In this document: piece by piece, positions 1-5,526 of the stretch | How the letters are laid out: every line of letters starts with the position of its first letter | Position numbering within the stretch: the stretch's first letter is position 1 | Source: Rhodoferax sp. | GTDB lineage: Bacteria > Pseudomonadota > Gammaproteobacteria > Burkholderiales > Burkholderiaceae | Direction of reading: 5' to 3' | Length of the DNA stretch: 5,752 nucleotides | Assembly: GCA_020048295.1 (NCBI GenBank) | Contig: JAIFMT010000054.1 | Location: forward strand, 1 to 5,752 | Notes under the pieces: generated by a model | What the model saw: the letters and a program-made list of their open reading frames with translations, nothing else | Databases searched by the model: none | What the model was told of the DNA's origin: nothing | Program-made: the position numbers and the translations under genes

Positions 1-713
1 ATACCTACGGCACGGGCTGCTTCATGCTGATGCACACCGGCGCTCAATTTCAGACATCCGCCAACGGCCTGATCACCACCAGCGCCGCCCAGACCAGCGC
101 CCAACCCGAATTTGCCATCGAAGGCAGCGTGTTTGTCGGCGGTGCCGTGGTGCAGTGGCTGCGCGACGGGCTCAAAGCCGTCAGCAGCAGCGCAGAGGTG
201 CAGGCGCTGGCCGAAACCGTGCCAGACACTGGCGGTGTGATGGTGGTGCCAGCCTTTACCGGATTGGGCGCGCCTTACTGGAAGCCCGAGTCGCGCGGCA
301 GCATCACCGGTTTGAGCCGTGGCAGCACGCTGGCCCATATTGCTCGGGCGTCGCTGGAGAGTATTGCCTTTCAAAGCGCTGCGCTGCTGCAAGCCATGAG
401 CCTTGATGCGGTGCAAGCCGGCGCGCACACGGTGACCGAGTTGCGCGTCGATGGTGGGGCCTGCGTCAACAACCTGCTGATGCAATTTCAGGCCGACCTG
501 CTGGGCATCCCGGTGGTGCGCCCCAAGGTGATCGAAACCACGGCGCTGGGTGCGGCCTATCTGGCCGGCCTGGCCACCGGCATCTTTCAGAACAAGCAGC
601 AACTCAGCGCCCAGTGGCAAGTCGAACGCCGCTTTGAGCCCAGCATGCACCCCGACGTGGCCGCCGACCTGATGGCGCGCTGGGAACACGCGGTGCGCCA
701 GACTGTGCTGTAG
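1..713 (+). CDS. glpK: Glycerol kinase, C-terminal part (5' end outside window)
   Basis: Cytosolic glycerol kinase of the FGGY carbohydrate kinase family, which phosphorylates glycerol to sn-glycerol 3-phosphate with ATP. The frame is open at the left edge (first whole codon at base 3) and gives 236 residues to a TAG stop, roughly the last 47% of a protein of about 500 residues. It opens with [13 protein letters not shown], the conserved glycerol kinase segment at the start of the second actin-like domain. Further on are [18 protein letters not shown] (the FGGY signature region), the nucleotide-binding segment [10 protein letters not shown], and [10 protein letters not shown] followed by [16 protein letters not shown]. 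All match E. coli GlpK closely from memory. The C-terminal tail ([10 protein letters not shown]) is a few residues shorter than in E. coli. The N-terminal glycerol-binding half cannot be judged. No glpF or glpD is visible; the next gene, proC, is unrelated. Confidence 0.96.
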   Translation, partial: TYGTGCFMLMHTGAQFQTSANGLITTSAAQTSAQPEFAIEGSVFVGGAVVQWLRDGLKAVSSSAEVQALAETVPDTGGVMVVPAFTGLGAPYWKPESRGSITGLSRGSTLAHIARASLESIAFQSAALLQAMSLDAVQAGAHTVTELRVDGGACVNNLLMQFQADLLGIPVVRPKVIETTALGAAYLAGLATGIFQNKQQLSAQWQVERRFEPSMHPDVAADLMARWEHAVRQTVL

Positions 714-734
714 GCAAGCCACCACGTCGGGTAC

Positions 735-755
735 GGCTGGCAGCCACGGCCAGCC
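735..755 (+). terminator. GC-rich hairpin after glpK, possible weak terminator
   Basis: GGCTGGC (735-741) and GCCAGCC (749-755) form a perfect 7-bp stem with a 7-base loop, starting 22 bases after the glpK stop. No T-run follows (TGTCAGTCC), so it is not a canonical intrinsic terminator. It could pause polymerase, protect the 3' end or assist Rho. The rest of the 113-base glpK-proC gap holds no recognisable gene. Confidence 0.35.
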
Positions 756-826
756 TGTCAGTCCAATTGATTAGACTCACGGCTTTTCACTACCCGGAGC
801 CGCAGCCTGAGCGCTGCAACCCATTT

Positions 827-1612
827 ATGAGCGAGCGCATAGCAATCATCGGCGGGCTGATTGGGCAAGGCCTCGCCAGCCAACACATCGACGTGGTCGA
901 GCCCTTGGCCGAGGCGCGCGCCAGACTGCTCAGCAACTTTGGCATTTCAGCGCACGAACAAGCCGGGCCGGCGCTGGCCGGCGCGGCACTGGTGGTGTGG
1001 GCCGTCAAGCCGCAAACCTTCAAGGAGGCCGCACTGGCTGCTGCTGCGCACACCCGACAAGCCCTGCATTTGAGCGTGGCTGCGGGTATTCGCAGCGACA
1101 GCATGGCCGCCTGGCTGGGCAGCGAGCGCATCGTGCGCGCCATGCCTAACACCCCGGCGCTGATTGGCAAAGGCATCACCGGCCTGTTTGCCCGCGCCGG
1201 TGCCTCAGAAGCTGACCGCGAGCGTGTCAGCCAGATCATCGCCACCACCGGCGAACAGTTGTGGCTGGACGCGGAAGAACAACTCGACACGGTGACCGCC
1301 CTGTCAGGCTCTGGCCCGGCCTATGTGTTTTATTTCATGGAGGCCATGACCACCGCCGGCGTGGAAATGGGGCTCAGCCGTGAGCAGGCGCACCAACTGG
1401 CCGTGGCCACCTTTGCCGGTGCAAGCGAACTCGCCCGCAACTCTGTCGATTCACCCCAGGTGCTGCGCCAGCGCGTCACCTCCAAAGGCGGCACCACTTA
1501 TGCGGCCATCTCCACCATGGAAAACGACGACATGCGCGCCCTGTTCATCAACGCCATCTATGCCGCGCGGGAACGCGCCAGGGAACTGGGCGACGAATTT
1601 GGTGCCGACTGA
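827..1612 (+). CDS. proC: Pyrroline-5-carboxylate reductase lacking its N-terminal glycine loop
   Basis: ProC catalyses the last step of proline synthesis, NAD(P)H-dependent reduction of 1-pyrroline-5-carboxylate. I chose the ATG at 827 because MSERIAIIGG aligns with the usual N-terminus; an in-frame TTG at 767 would add 20 unrelated residues. No good Shine-Dalgarno is visible. From 827 the protein has 261 residues. Family landmarks: AVKPQ (59-63), LSVAAGI (82-88), RAMPNTPALIGKG (104-116), the signature block ALSGSGPAYVFYFMEAM (158-174), and VTSKGGTTYAAI (217-228). Oddity: the normal start of the Rossmann fold reads roughly RIAFIGGGNMASAIIGGLI, but here RIA runs directly into IIGGLI. Ten residues carrying the dinucleotide-binding GxGNM loop are missing without a frameshift. 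Either the gene has lost cofactor binding or the 30 bases were lost in assembly; the rest looks intact and well conserved. It converges with ubiA. Confidence 0.9.
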   Translation: MSERIAIIGGLIGQGLASQHIDVVEPLAEARARLLSNFGISAHEQAGPALAGAALVVWAVKPQTFKEAALAAAAHTRQALHLSVAAGIRSDSMAAWLGSERIVRAMPNTPALIGKGITGLFARAGASEADRERVSQIIATTGEQLWLDAEEQLDTVTALSGSGPAYVFYFMEAMTTAGVEMGLSREQAHQLAVATFAGASELARNSVDSPQVLRQRVTSKGGTTYAAISTMENDDMRALFINAIYAARERARELGDEFGAD

Positions 1613-1626
1613 CCGCCCACTGCCGG

Positions 1627-2493
1627 CTACTTGAGGACATAGCCCAGCACAATGCCGGTAAACACCGTCAGGCCCAGCCAATGGTTGAGCCGAAAGGCCT
1701 TGAAACAGCCCTCGCGGCTGCGTGTCCTGATCAGCGTGTAATGCCACAGCACCTGCGCTAGCGCGCCTCCAATTGCTACATAAAATATAGCTGGTAGCGC
1801 TTGCTGTATAAGGGCTACAGCCCAAAAACCTATAAATAATAGATAACACAGCAACACCACTGGCACATCCCGGTGGCCGAGCGTGATGGCCGAGGTGTTG
1901 ATGCCAATCTTAAGGTCATCATCGCGGTCCACCATGGCGTATTCGGTGTCGTACGCCAGCACCCAAAAAATGTTGCCCAGCATCAGCACCCAGGCCAGCG
2001 CTGGCACCTCGCCCAGCACGGCGGCAAACGCCATCGGAATACCCAGGCCAAACGCCAGCCCCAGCACCGCTTGCGGCATCGACACAAAACGCTTGGCATA
2101 CGGGTAAGCCAGCGTGATGGCGAGCGCGGCAAACGACATGCCAACGGTCATCGCGTTGGTGGTGAGCACCAGCGCAAACGCCAACAGCGCCAGCACCGCA
2201 CCGACGGCCAGCGCCTCCTTGACCGACACCGCGCCGGTGGTCACCGGGCGCTGCGCGGTGCGCTTGACGTGACGGTCAAACTCGCGGTCGGCCACGTCGT
2301 TGATGCAGCAGCCCGCGCTGCGCATCAAAAATGTGCCCAGCACAAACACCAGCAGCAACGGCCAGCCCGGGAACCCGCCCGCCGCCACCCACAGCGCACC
2401 CAACGTGGGCCACAGCAGCAACAGCCAGCCGGCCGGGCGACTCCAGCGGATCAGATCGAGGTACAGCCTGAGCTTGTTTTGCCAAAAATCCAC
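1627..2493 (-). CDS. ubiA: 4-hydroxybenzoate polyprenyltransferase
   Basis: Inner-membrane prenyltransferase that attaches the polyprenyl tail to 4-hydroxybenzoate, the first membrane step of ubiquinone synthesis. It has 288 residues (E. coli UbiA has 290) and many hydrophobic segments expected to form the usual bundle of about nine helices. Both Mg-diphosphate aspartate motifs are present: NDVADREFD (65-73) followed by HVKRTAQRP, and [12 protein letters not shown] (182-193) followed by [13 protein letters not shown]. The conserved REGCFKAF (260-267) lies near the C-terminus. The start is GTG at 2493-2491, 10 bases after the peroxidase stop. A GAGGG Shine-Dalgarno overlaps that TGA stop, with a 7-base spacer, so translational coupling is likely. 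The codons for residues about 215-241 are unusually AT-rich and look like a dispersed repeat, yet the spacing between ITLG and CFKAF equals that of E. coli UbiA as I recall it, so the protein is probably functional. Confidence 0.95.
   Translation of the reverse strand: MDFWQNKLRLYLDLIRWSRPAGWLLLLWPTLGALWVAAGGFPGWPLLLVFVLGTFLMRSAGCCINDVADREFDRHVKRTAQRPVTTGAVSVKEALAVGAVLALLAFALVLTTNAMTVGMSFAALAITLAYPYAKRFVSMPQAVLGLAFGLGIPMAFAAVLGEVPALAWVLMLGNIFWVLAYDTEYAMVDRDDDLKIGINTSAITLGHRDVPVVLLCYLLFIGFWAVALIQQALPAIFYVAIGGALAQVLWHYTLIRTRSREGCFKAFRLNHWLGLTVFTGIVLGYVLK
1771..1850. repeat. AT-rich dispersed-repeat-like segment inside ubiA
   Basis: About 80 bases of markedly lower G+C lie within the otherwise GC-rich ubiA frame. 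The plus strand carries TAGCTGGTAGCGCTTGCTG followed by TATAAGGGCTACAGCCC and an A-run. This resembles, from memory, a short repeat scattered between genes in Comamonadaceae genomes (pattern: tagctg, agcgcttg, ataagggctagaggcc). Internal symmetry includes GCTGTA (1803-1808) with TACAGC (1816-1821), GGGCT/AGCCC (1812-1823), and GCTA/TAGC near 1775-1791. On the minus strand it is read through as hydrophobic residues 215-241 of UbiA. No second copy is in this window, so the repeat identity rests on recollection only. Confidence 0.5.
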
Positions 2494-2503
2494 GCACGCG
2501 CCC

Positions 2504-3406
2504 TCACAGACCGATTTGGCGCAGATCGAGCCGCCCCGCTTGCATCGGCGGACACCAGAAGTTGGCCCCGGTCAGCGGCCGCGACATGCCAAACAAGCCA
2601 TCCACAATGCCATCATCAAGGCCCGCCATGTGGCGCATCAGCACCTCAAATGCGTCAAACGAATGGCCAAACGCCACAAACACCAGGCCGGCCTGCGCCC
2701 CGCAGGTCCACGGCATCGAGCGCCGCAGCACAAACGCGGTGGGGGCAAAACTCTCTTGCGCGGTGCGCTTGACGTGCGCAGACTCGGGCGCGTCGTCAAG
2801 CTCTTCATTGCTGACGCGGCTGCGGCCAAAGGTGTGGTCCTGCCCTTCGGCTGTCATGGCCTCGAAGGCATCCAGGTCATGCAGCCACTGCTGCACCACC
2901 ATGAAGCTGCTGCCATCGAGCCCATCCCCCGCGCCTTGCACCACCGCCGCAGCGACGGCTGCATCAGCGCTCGGGTTTTCGGTGCCGTCCTCAAAGCCAG
3001 TCAGATCGCGGCCATGGCCATTGGGGCCACGCCCGTAGCGAAACGCGTCGATCACCTGGTCTTGCCGAAAGCCAGGTGCGAGTGCCTGCTGCAATTGGCG
3101 CAACCGGTGCAGCAGCGCGCCAGAGTCGTCGCCGCGCAGCCAGCAGCACAGGGCGGCCGGGGTGGCGGGCACGGCCACCCCCACGCCAGACAAAGCCTTG
3201 AAAGCGTGCAGACCCGGCACGTTGGCATCGAGAAAATGCACCAGTTCCAGCCCCAATCCAACCAGCACCTGCTCGCCATCCACCAAGGCAGCGAGCCGGC
3301 TCAGGCTCTGGCGCACTTCATCCGCACTGCGGCCGCTCAGCGAAAAAAACACATAGCGCCCGACATCCGGCACATCCTGCAATACCGCCATTTGACAATC
3401 CGACAT
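2504..3406 (-). CDS. DyP-type haem peroxidase, YfeX-like
   Basis: Dye-decolourising-type haem peroxidase of the bacterial YfeX-like (class B/P) group. These proteins reduce H2O2 with a haem b cofactor; the physiological electron donor is uncertain. The 300-residue length matches YfeX (299). Key features: GFEDGTENP (137-145) containing catalytic Asp140, the block [25 protein letters not shown] (195-219) containing the presumed proximal haem ligand His211, distal Arg228 in FVLRRSMPW (225-233), and [22 protein letters not shown] (266-287). No Tat or Sec signal peptide is visible, so it should be cytosolic. The ATG at 3406-3404 is preceded by an AGGAG Shine-Dalgarno (3420-3416) with a 9-base spacer. 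It lies 109 bases downstream of oxyR and 10 bases upstream of ubiA on the same strand, suggesting a peroxide-responsive role. There is no encapsulin gene in the window. Confidence 0.93.
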   Translation of the reverse strand: MSDCQMAVLQDVPDVGRYVFFSLSGRSADEVRQSLSRLAALVDGEQVLVGLGLELVHFLDANVPGLHAFKALSGVGVAVPATPAALCCWLRGDDSGALLHRLRQLQQALAPGFRQDQVIDAFRYGRGPNGHGRDLTGFEDGTENPSADAAVAAAVVQGAGDGLDGSSFMVVQQWLHDLDAFEAMTAEGQDHTFGRSRVSNEELDDAPESAHVKRTAQESFAPTAFVLRRSMPWTCGAQAGLVFVAFGHSFDAFEVLMRHMAGLDDGIVDGLFGMSRPLTGANFWCPPMQAGRLDLRQIGL

Positions 3407-3415
3407 GCGTCATTA

Positions 3416-3420
3416 CTCCT
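3416..3420 (-). promoter_or_regulatory. Shine-Dalgarno of the DyP peroxidase
   Basis: The minus strand reads AGGAG here, 9 bases before the ATG at 3406. It supports that start over an overlapping out-of-frame ATG nearer the Shine-Dalgarno. The 109-base gap between oxyR and this gene (3407-3515) holds no further gene and no convincing sigma-70 promoter. It has a small dyad (CCCTG 3436-3440, CAGGG 3447-3451). The peroxidase may therefore be co-transcribed with oxyR. Confidence 0.7.
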
Positions 3421-3515
3421 GTTTGAATCGGACACCCCTGACCTGGCAGGGCACCCGAGTGATAAAAAATGGGTCGCGGCAGCAGCGGCGTGGACTTGTT
3501 CGCACTGGCTGCACG

Positions 3516-4469
3516 TCAGGACAGCCGCACCACGCCCGGCAGTTCGCAAGCATAGACGGCGTTGCGCAGCGCGGCAATGGCTTCGTAGCGGGTAAAACTG
3601 CGCCGCCACGCCAGTACCACCCGGCGTTTGGGCGGGTCGCCGGTAAAAGGCAGGTACTTCAGATGCGGGTCTTCGTCACGCTTGCGCTTGAGTTGCGGCT
3701 CAAACGCTTCCTTGGGCACACTCAGGCGCGGCACCAGCGTAACCCCCATGCCGGCGGCCACCATGTGTTTGATGGTTTCGAGCGACGAGCCTTCAAAGCT
3801 CTTGCGGATGCCCTCGGCGTTGGAGGAAAAGCGGGCAAATTCAGGGCAGACTTCAAGCACATGGTCGCGAAAACAGTGACCTGCCCCCAGCAGCAGCATG
3901 GTTTCTGATTTAAGTTGCTCGCTCGTCACGCTGCTCTGGCTGGCCAGTGGGTGGGTGGTGGGCACGGCAGCCATGAACGGTTCGTCATACAGCGGAGCCA
4001 CGGCCAGCCCGGCATCGGGAAACGGCTCGGCCAGAATGGCACAGTCAATCTCTCCGGTGCGCAGCATGTCCAGCAGCTTGACGGTGAAGTTCTCCTGCAG
4101 CATCAGCGGCATCTGTGGCGTGCGGGCAATCATCTGGTGCACCAGCGCTGGCAGCAAATACGGGCTGATGGTGTAAATCACACCCAGGGTCAGCGGGCCG
4201 TTCAGCGGGTTTTTGCCGCGCTTGGCAATTTCCTTGATGGCAGCCGCCTGCTCCAGCACACTTTGCGCCTGGCGCACGATGGCATCACCCAGCGGCGTGA
4301 CGGTGACCTCATTGGCGCTGCGCTCAAACAGCTTGACTTCCAGCTCTTCTTCAAGCTTCTTGATGGCCACCGACAGCGTCGGCTGCGAAACATAACAGGC
4401 CTCTGCAGCCTTGCCAAAATGCCGCTCGCGCGCAACAGCCACGATGTATTTGAGTTCGGTGAGTGTCAT
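3516..4469 (-). CDS. oxyR: LysR-family hydrogen peroxide sensor OxyR
   Basis: Peroxide-responsive transcriptional regulator of the LysR family that activates defence genes (catalase, alkyl hydroperoxide reductase, peroxidases) once oxidised. From the ATG at 4469 it has 317 residues. The N-terminal winged helix-turn-helix (about 1-60) contains MTLTELKYIVAVARERHFGKAA and CYVSQPTLSVAIKKLEEELEVKLFER. A linker helix follows, then a periplasmic-binding-protein-like sensor domain from about residue 90. The redox pair is at exactly the E. coli positions: Cys199 in GAGHCFRDHVLEVCPE and Cys208 in the same segment, so disulfide switching should be intact. The frame extends upstream to 4523, but those 18 residues are unlike the family and fall in the leader. 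It is the first gene of the oxyR-peroxidase-ubiA block and diverges from the PEP-CTERM gene. Confidence 0.95.
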   Translation of the reverse strand: MTLTELKYIVAVARERHFGKAAEACYVSQPTLSVAIKKLEEELEVKLFERSANEVTVTPLGDAIVRQAQSVLEQAAAIKEIAKRGKNPLNGPLTLGVIYTISPYLLPALVHQMIARTPQMPLMLQENFTVKLLDMLRTGEIDCAILAEPFPDAGLAVAPLYDEPFMAAVPTTHPLASQSSVTSEQLKSETMLLLGAGHCFRDHVLEVCPEFARFSSNAEGIRKSFEGSSLETIKHMVAAGMGVTLVPRLSVPKEAFEPQLKRKRDEDPHLKYLPFTGDPPKRRVVLAWRRSFTRYEAIAALRNAVYACELPGVVRLS

Positions 4470-4538
4470 GCCGCTATTGTGATGCCAGAGCCGACCAATC
4501 ACGCCATGGTGGGCGCGCAGCATTTTTCTATAACCAAT

Positions 4539-4567
4539 TTATAACTTTTCAGTGCTGGTCAGGCCAA
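4539..4567 (-). promoter_or_regulatory. Candidate sigma-70 promoter of oxyR
   Basis: On the minus strand, TTGGCC (4567-4562) and TTATAA (4544-4539) are separated by 17 bases, an acceptable -35/-10 pair. It would start transcription near 4531 with a leader of about 60 bases before the ATG at 4469. The -10 is part of a dyad, TATAA (4529-4533), CCAAT, TTATA (4539-4543), in a position suited to the autoregulation common in LysR-type regulators. It does not match the full OxyR consensus of four ATAG/CTAT elements. Based on pattern only. Confidence 0.45.
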
Positions 4568-4608
4568 ACCGTTTTCGATACCATTTGTAACAAATTCCCC
4601 GCCTGACC
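4557..4608. promoter_or_regulatory. Perfect 8-bp inverted repeat enclosing a 13-bp dyad
   Basis: GGTCAGGC (4557-4564) and GCCTGACC (4601-4608) are exact inverted copies 36 bases apart. The second ends six bases before the ATG of the PEP-CTERM gene. Between them lies ATTTG-TAA-CAAAT (4583-4595), itself a perfect dyad with 5-bp arms. The left arm overlaps the candidate oxyR -35. A weak plus-strand promoter (TGGTCA 4556-4561, 17 bases, TACCAT 4579-4584) can be drawn within it. It could be an operator pair shared by both genes or, if transcribed, a leader hairpin hiding the PEP-CTERM start, which has no obvious Shine-Dalgarno. Confidence 0.4.
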
Positions 4609-4614
4609 TATTTC

Positions 4615-4677
4615 ATGAAAACACCTCTGCCACTTTTGCTCGCCGGCCTGCTGGCCCTGCCTATTGCCTCTTACGCG
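4615..4677 (+). other. Sec signal peptide of the PEP-CTERM protein
   Basis: Residues 1-21 have a short n-region with Lys2, a Leu/Ala-rich core, and an ASYA motif satisfying the -3/-1 small-residue rule before GSEE. No lipobox cysteine is present, so it is not a lipoprotein signal. Confidence 0.85.
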
Positions 4678-5439
4678 GGCAGCGAAGAGTTTTATACCAA
4701 CATTCCAGCAGCAGGATCAGTGGCTGGCAAGCTTGATTTTGATGGCTCTGCGGATGGTGGCTATACAAATGTCAACGTGACAAATAAGGCATCAACTACG
4801 ACAAGCTACGGTGGAGTTGGCGGTCAATTTCAAGGCTACTTTTCTGTGGAAAATCAGCTGCTTGCAGAAAATGACAATACAAGCAACTTATTTTTCCGCT
4901 TTTTCTGTATTGACCTGTATCAGCCTGCCACGGAGGCTGTAACCATCTATTACGCCAAGCAGTACAGCAATGACAGCCTGCGCAAGCTATATGACGTGGC
5001 CTACCCAAATGAGCAATTGGGCGATTTCTTCAATGGCACAAAAACCAATTTTGGCAAATTCACCAACGCCAGCGGCTCAAGCTACACCGCTCAGGACTAC
5101 TCAACTGCTTTCCAACTGGCCGTATGGGAAATCTTTTATGAAACAAGCAACACCCACAGCCTTGGCGACGGCACCTTCTTTGAAGAACCATACAGTGACC
5201 CCACAAAAACAATTAACAGTAGTGCCCTAGCCATTGCCAACGAGTGGCTCAGCCAAGTTGATGACTACACCAGCGGCACTGACTATCAAAACTGGCACCT
5301 GTACAGCTTCAAGTCCAACAGCAACCAGGACTATCTCTCGGCACGCTATGACGTGCCAGAGCCCGGCAGCTTGGTGCTGGCTGGGCTTGGCCTGGCTGGC
5401 CTGATGGCTACCCGCAGACGCCGGCGCAACAAGGCCTGA
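4615..5439 (+). CDS. Secreted PEP-CTERM protein with possible Cys-Gln thioester domain
   Basis: Envelope or extracellular protein of 274 residues destined for the exosortase/PEP-CTERM sorting system. A Sec signal peptide is clear: a Lys at position 2, then a hydrophobic core to ASYA, with likely cleavage after residue 21. The C-terminus is a textbook PEP-CTERM signal: VPEP (247-250), a hydrophobic stretch (about 252-265) and five arginines (267-271). The mature body is rich in Ser, Thr, Asn, Tyr and Gly. It has a single cysteine, Cys98 in RFFCIDLYQP, and the motif STAFQLAVWEIFYET (163-177). These resemble the Cys and Gln (Gln167) motifs of TQXA/thioester adhesin domains, but that is inference. 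No Shine-Dalgarno is visible. G+C is near half by eye, lower than the neighbours, which may mean transfer or different selection. No exosortase gene is in the window. The exact function is unknown; surface or biofilm roles are typical of the class. Confidence 0.88.
   Translation: MKTPLPLLLAGLLALPIASYAGSEEFYTNIPAAGSVAGKLDFDGSADGGYTNVNVTNKASTTTSYGGVGGQFQGYFSVENQLLAENDNTSNLFFRFFCIDLYQPATEAVTIYYAKQYSNDSLRKLYDVAYPNEQLGDFFNGTKTNFGKFTNASGSSYTAQDYSTAFQLAVWEIFYETSNTHSLGDGTFFEEPYSDPTKTINSSALAIANEWLSQVDDYTSGTDYQNWHLYSFKSNSNQDYLSARYDVPEPGSLVLAGLGLAGLMATRRRRRNKA
5353..5436 (+). other. PEP-CTERM sorting signal
   Basis: Residues 247-274: VPEPGS, a Leu/Ala/Gly-rich membrane segment, then Arg267-Arg271 and NKA. 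In known systems an exosortase (EpsH family) recognises the Pro-Glu-Pro motif and the protein is released from the membrane at the cell surface. The order motif, helix, arginine cluster at the extreme C-terminus is diagnostic. Confidence 0.93.
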
Positions 5440-5478
5440 AGCCTTCGCCCCCTTCACCGCGCTGTCCTGGCGTGAAAG

Positions 5479-5503
5479 AAAGCCCACTTCTGGTGGGCTT
5501 TTT
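5479..5503. terminator. Intrinsic terminator, probably bidirectional
   Basis: AAAGCCCAC (5479-5487) and GTGGGCTTT (5493-5501) form a 9-bp stem with a 5-base loop, and the T-run extends to 5503 on the plus strand, 40 bases after the PEP-CTERM stop. The A-rich left arm (5475-5481) supplies a shorter, G-interrupted T-run on the minus strand. The same hairpin could therefore also end the converging gene on the right. Confidence 0.88.
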
Positions 5504-5526
5504 GATGTCAGCTTGACGCACTGCGC

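Noticed and set aside
767..826. TTG at 767 as an upstream start for proC
   Set aside because: It adds 20 residues unlike any ProC N-terminus and does not restore the missing glycine loop; the ATG at 827 aligns with the family start.
2504..2540. Encapsulin cargo-loading peptide at the peroxidase C-terminus (LDLRQIGL)
   Set aside because: It only loosely resembles the IGSL-type targeting peptides, lacks a linker extension beyond the normal YfeX-like length, and no encapsulin gene is nearby.
3436..3451. Terminator between oxyR and the peroxidase
   Set aside because: The dyad has only a 5-bp stem and no T-run in either direction.
1873..3595. Long plus-strand open frames (about 300 and 431 codons) opposite ubiA, the peroxidase and the oxyR end
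   Set aside because: Their translations are His/Arg/Gln/Pro-rich with no recognisable domain, and they mirror well-conserved minus-strand genes; this is typical antisense openness in GC-rich DNA.
4470..4523. Upstream in-frame start at 4523 for oxyR
   Set aside because: The extra 18 residues do not resemble OxyR; MTLTELKYIVAVA at 4469 is the standard N-terminus, and the candidate promoter would place transcription start at about 4531.
4539..4614. Sigma-54 (-24/-12) promoter for the PEP-CTERM gene, as in some PEP-CTERM systems
   Set aside because: No GG-N10-GC pair with TGGCAC/TTGC-like context was found in the upstream region.
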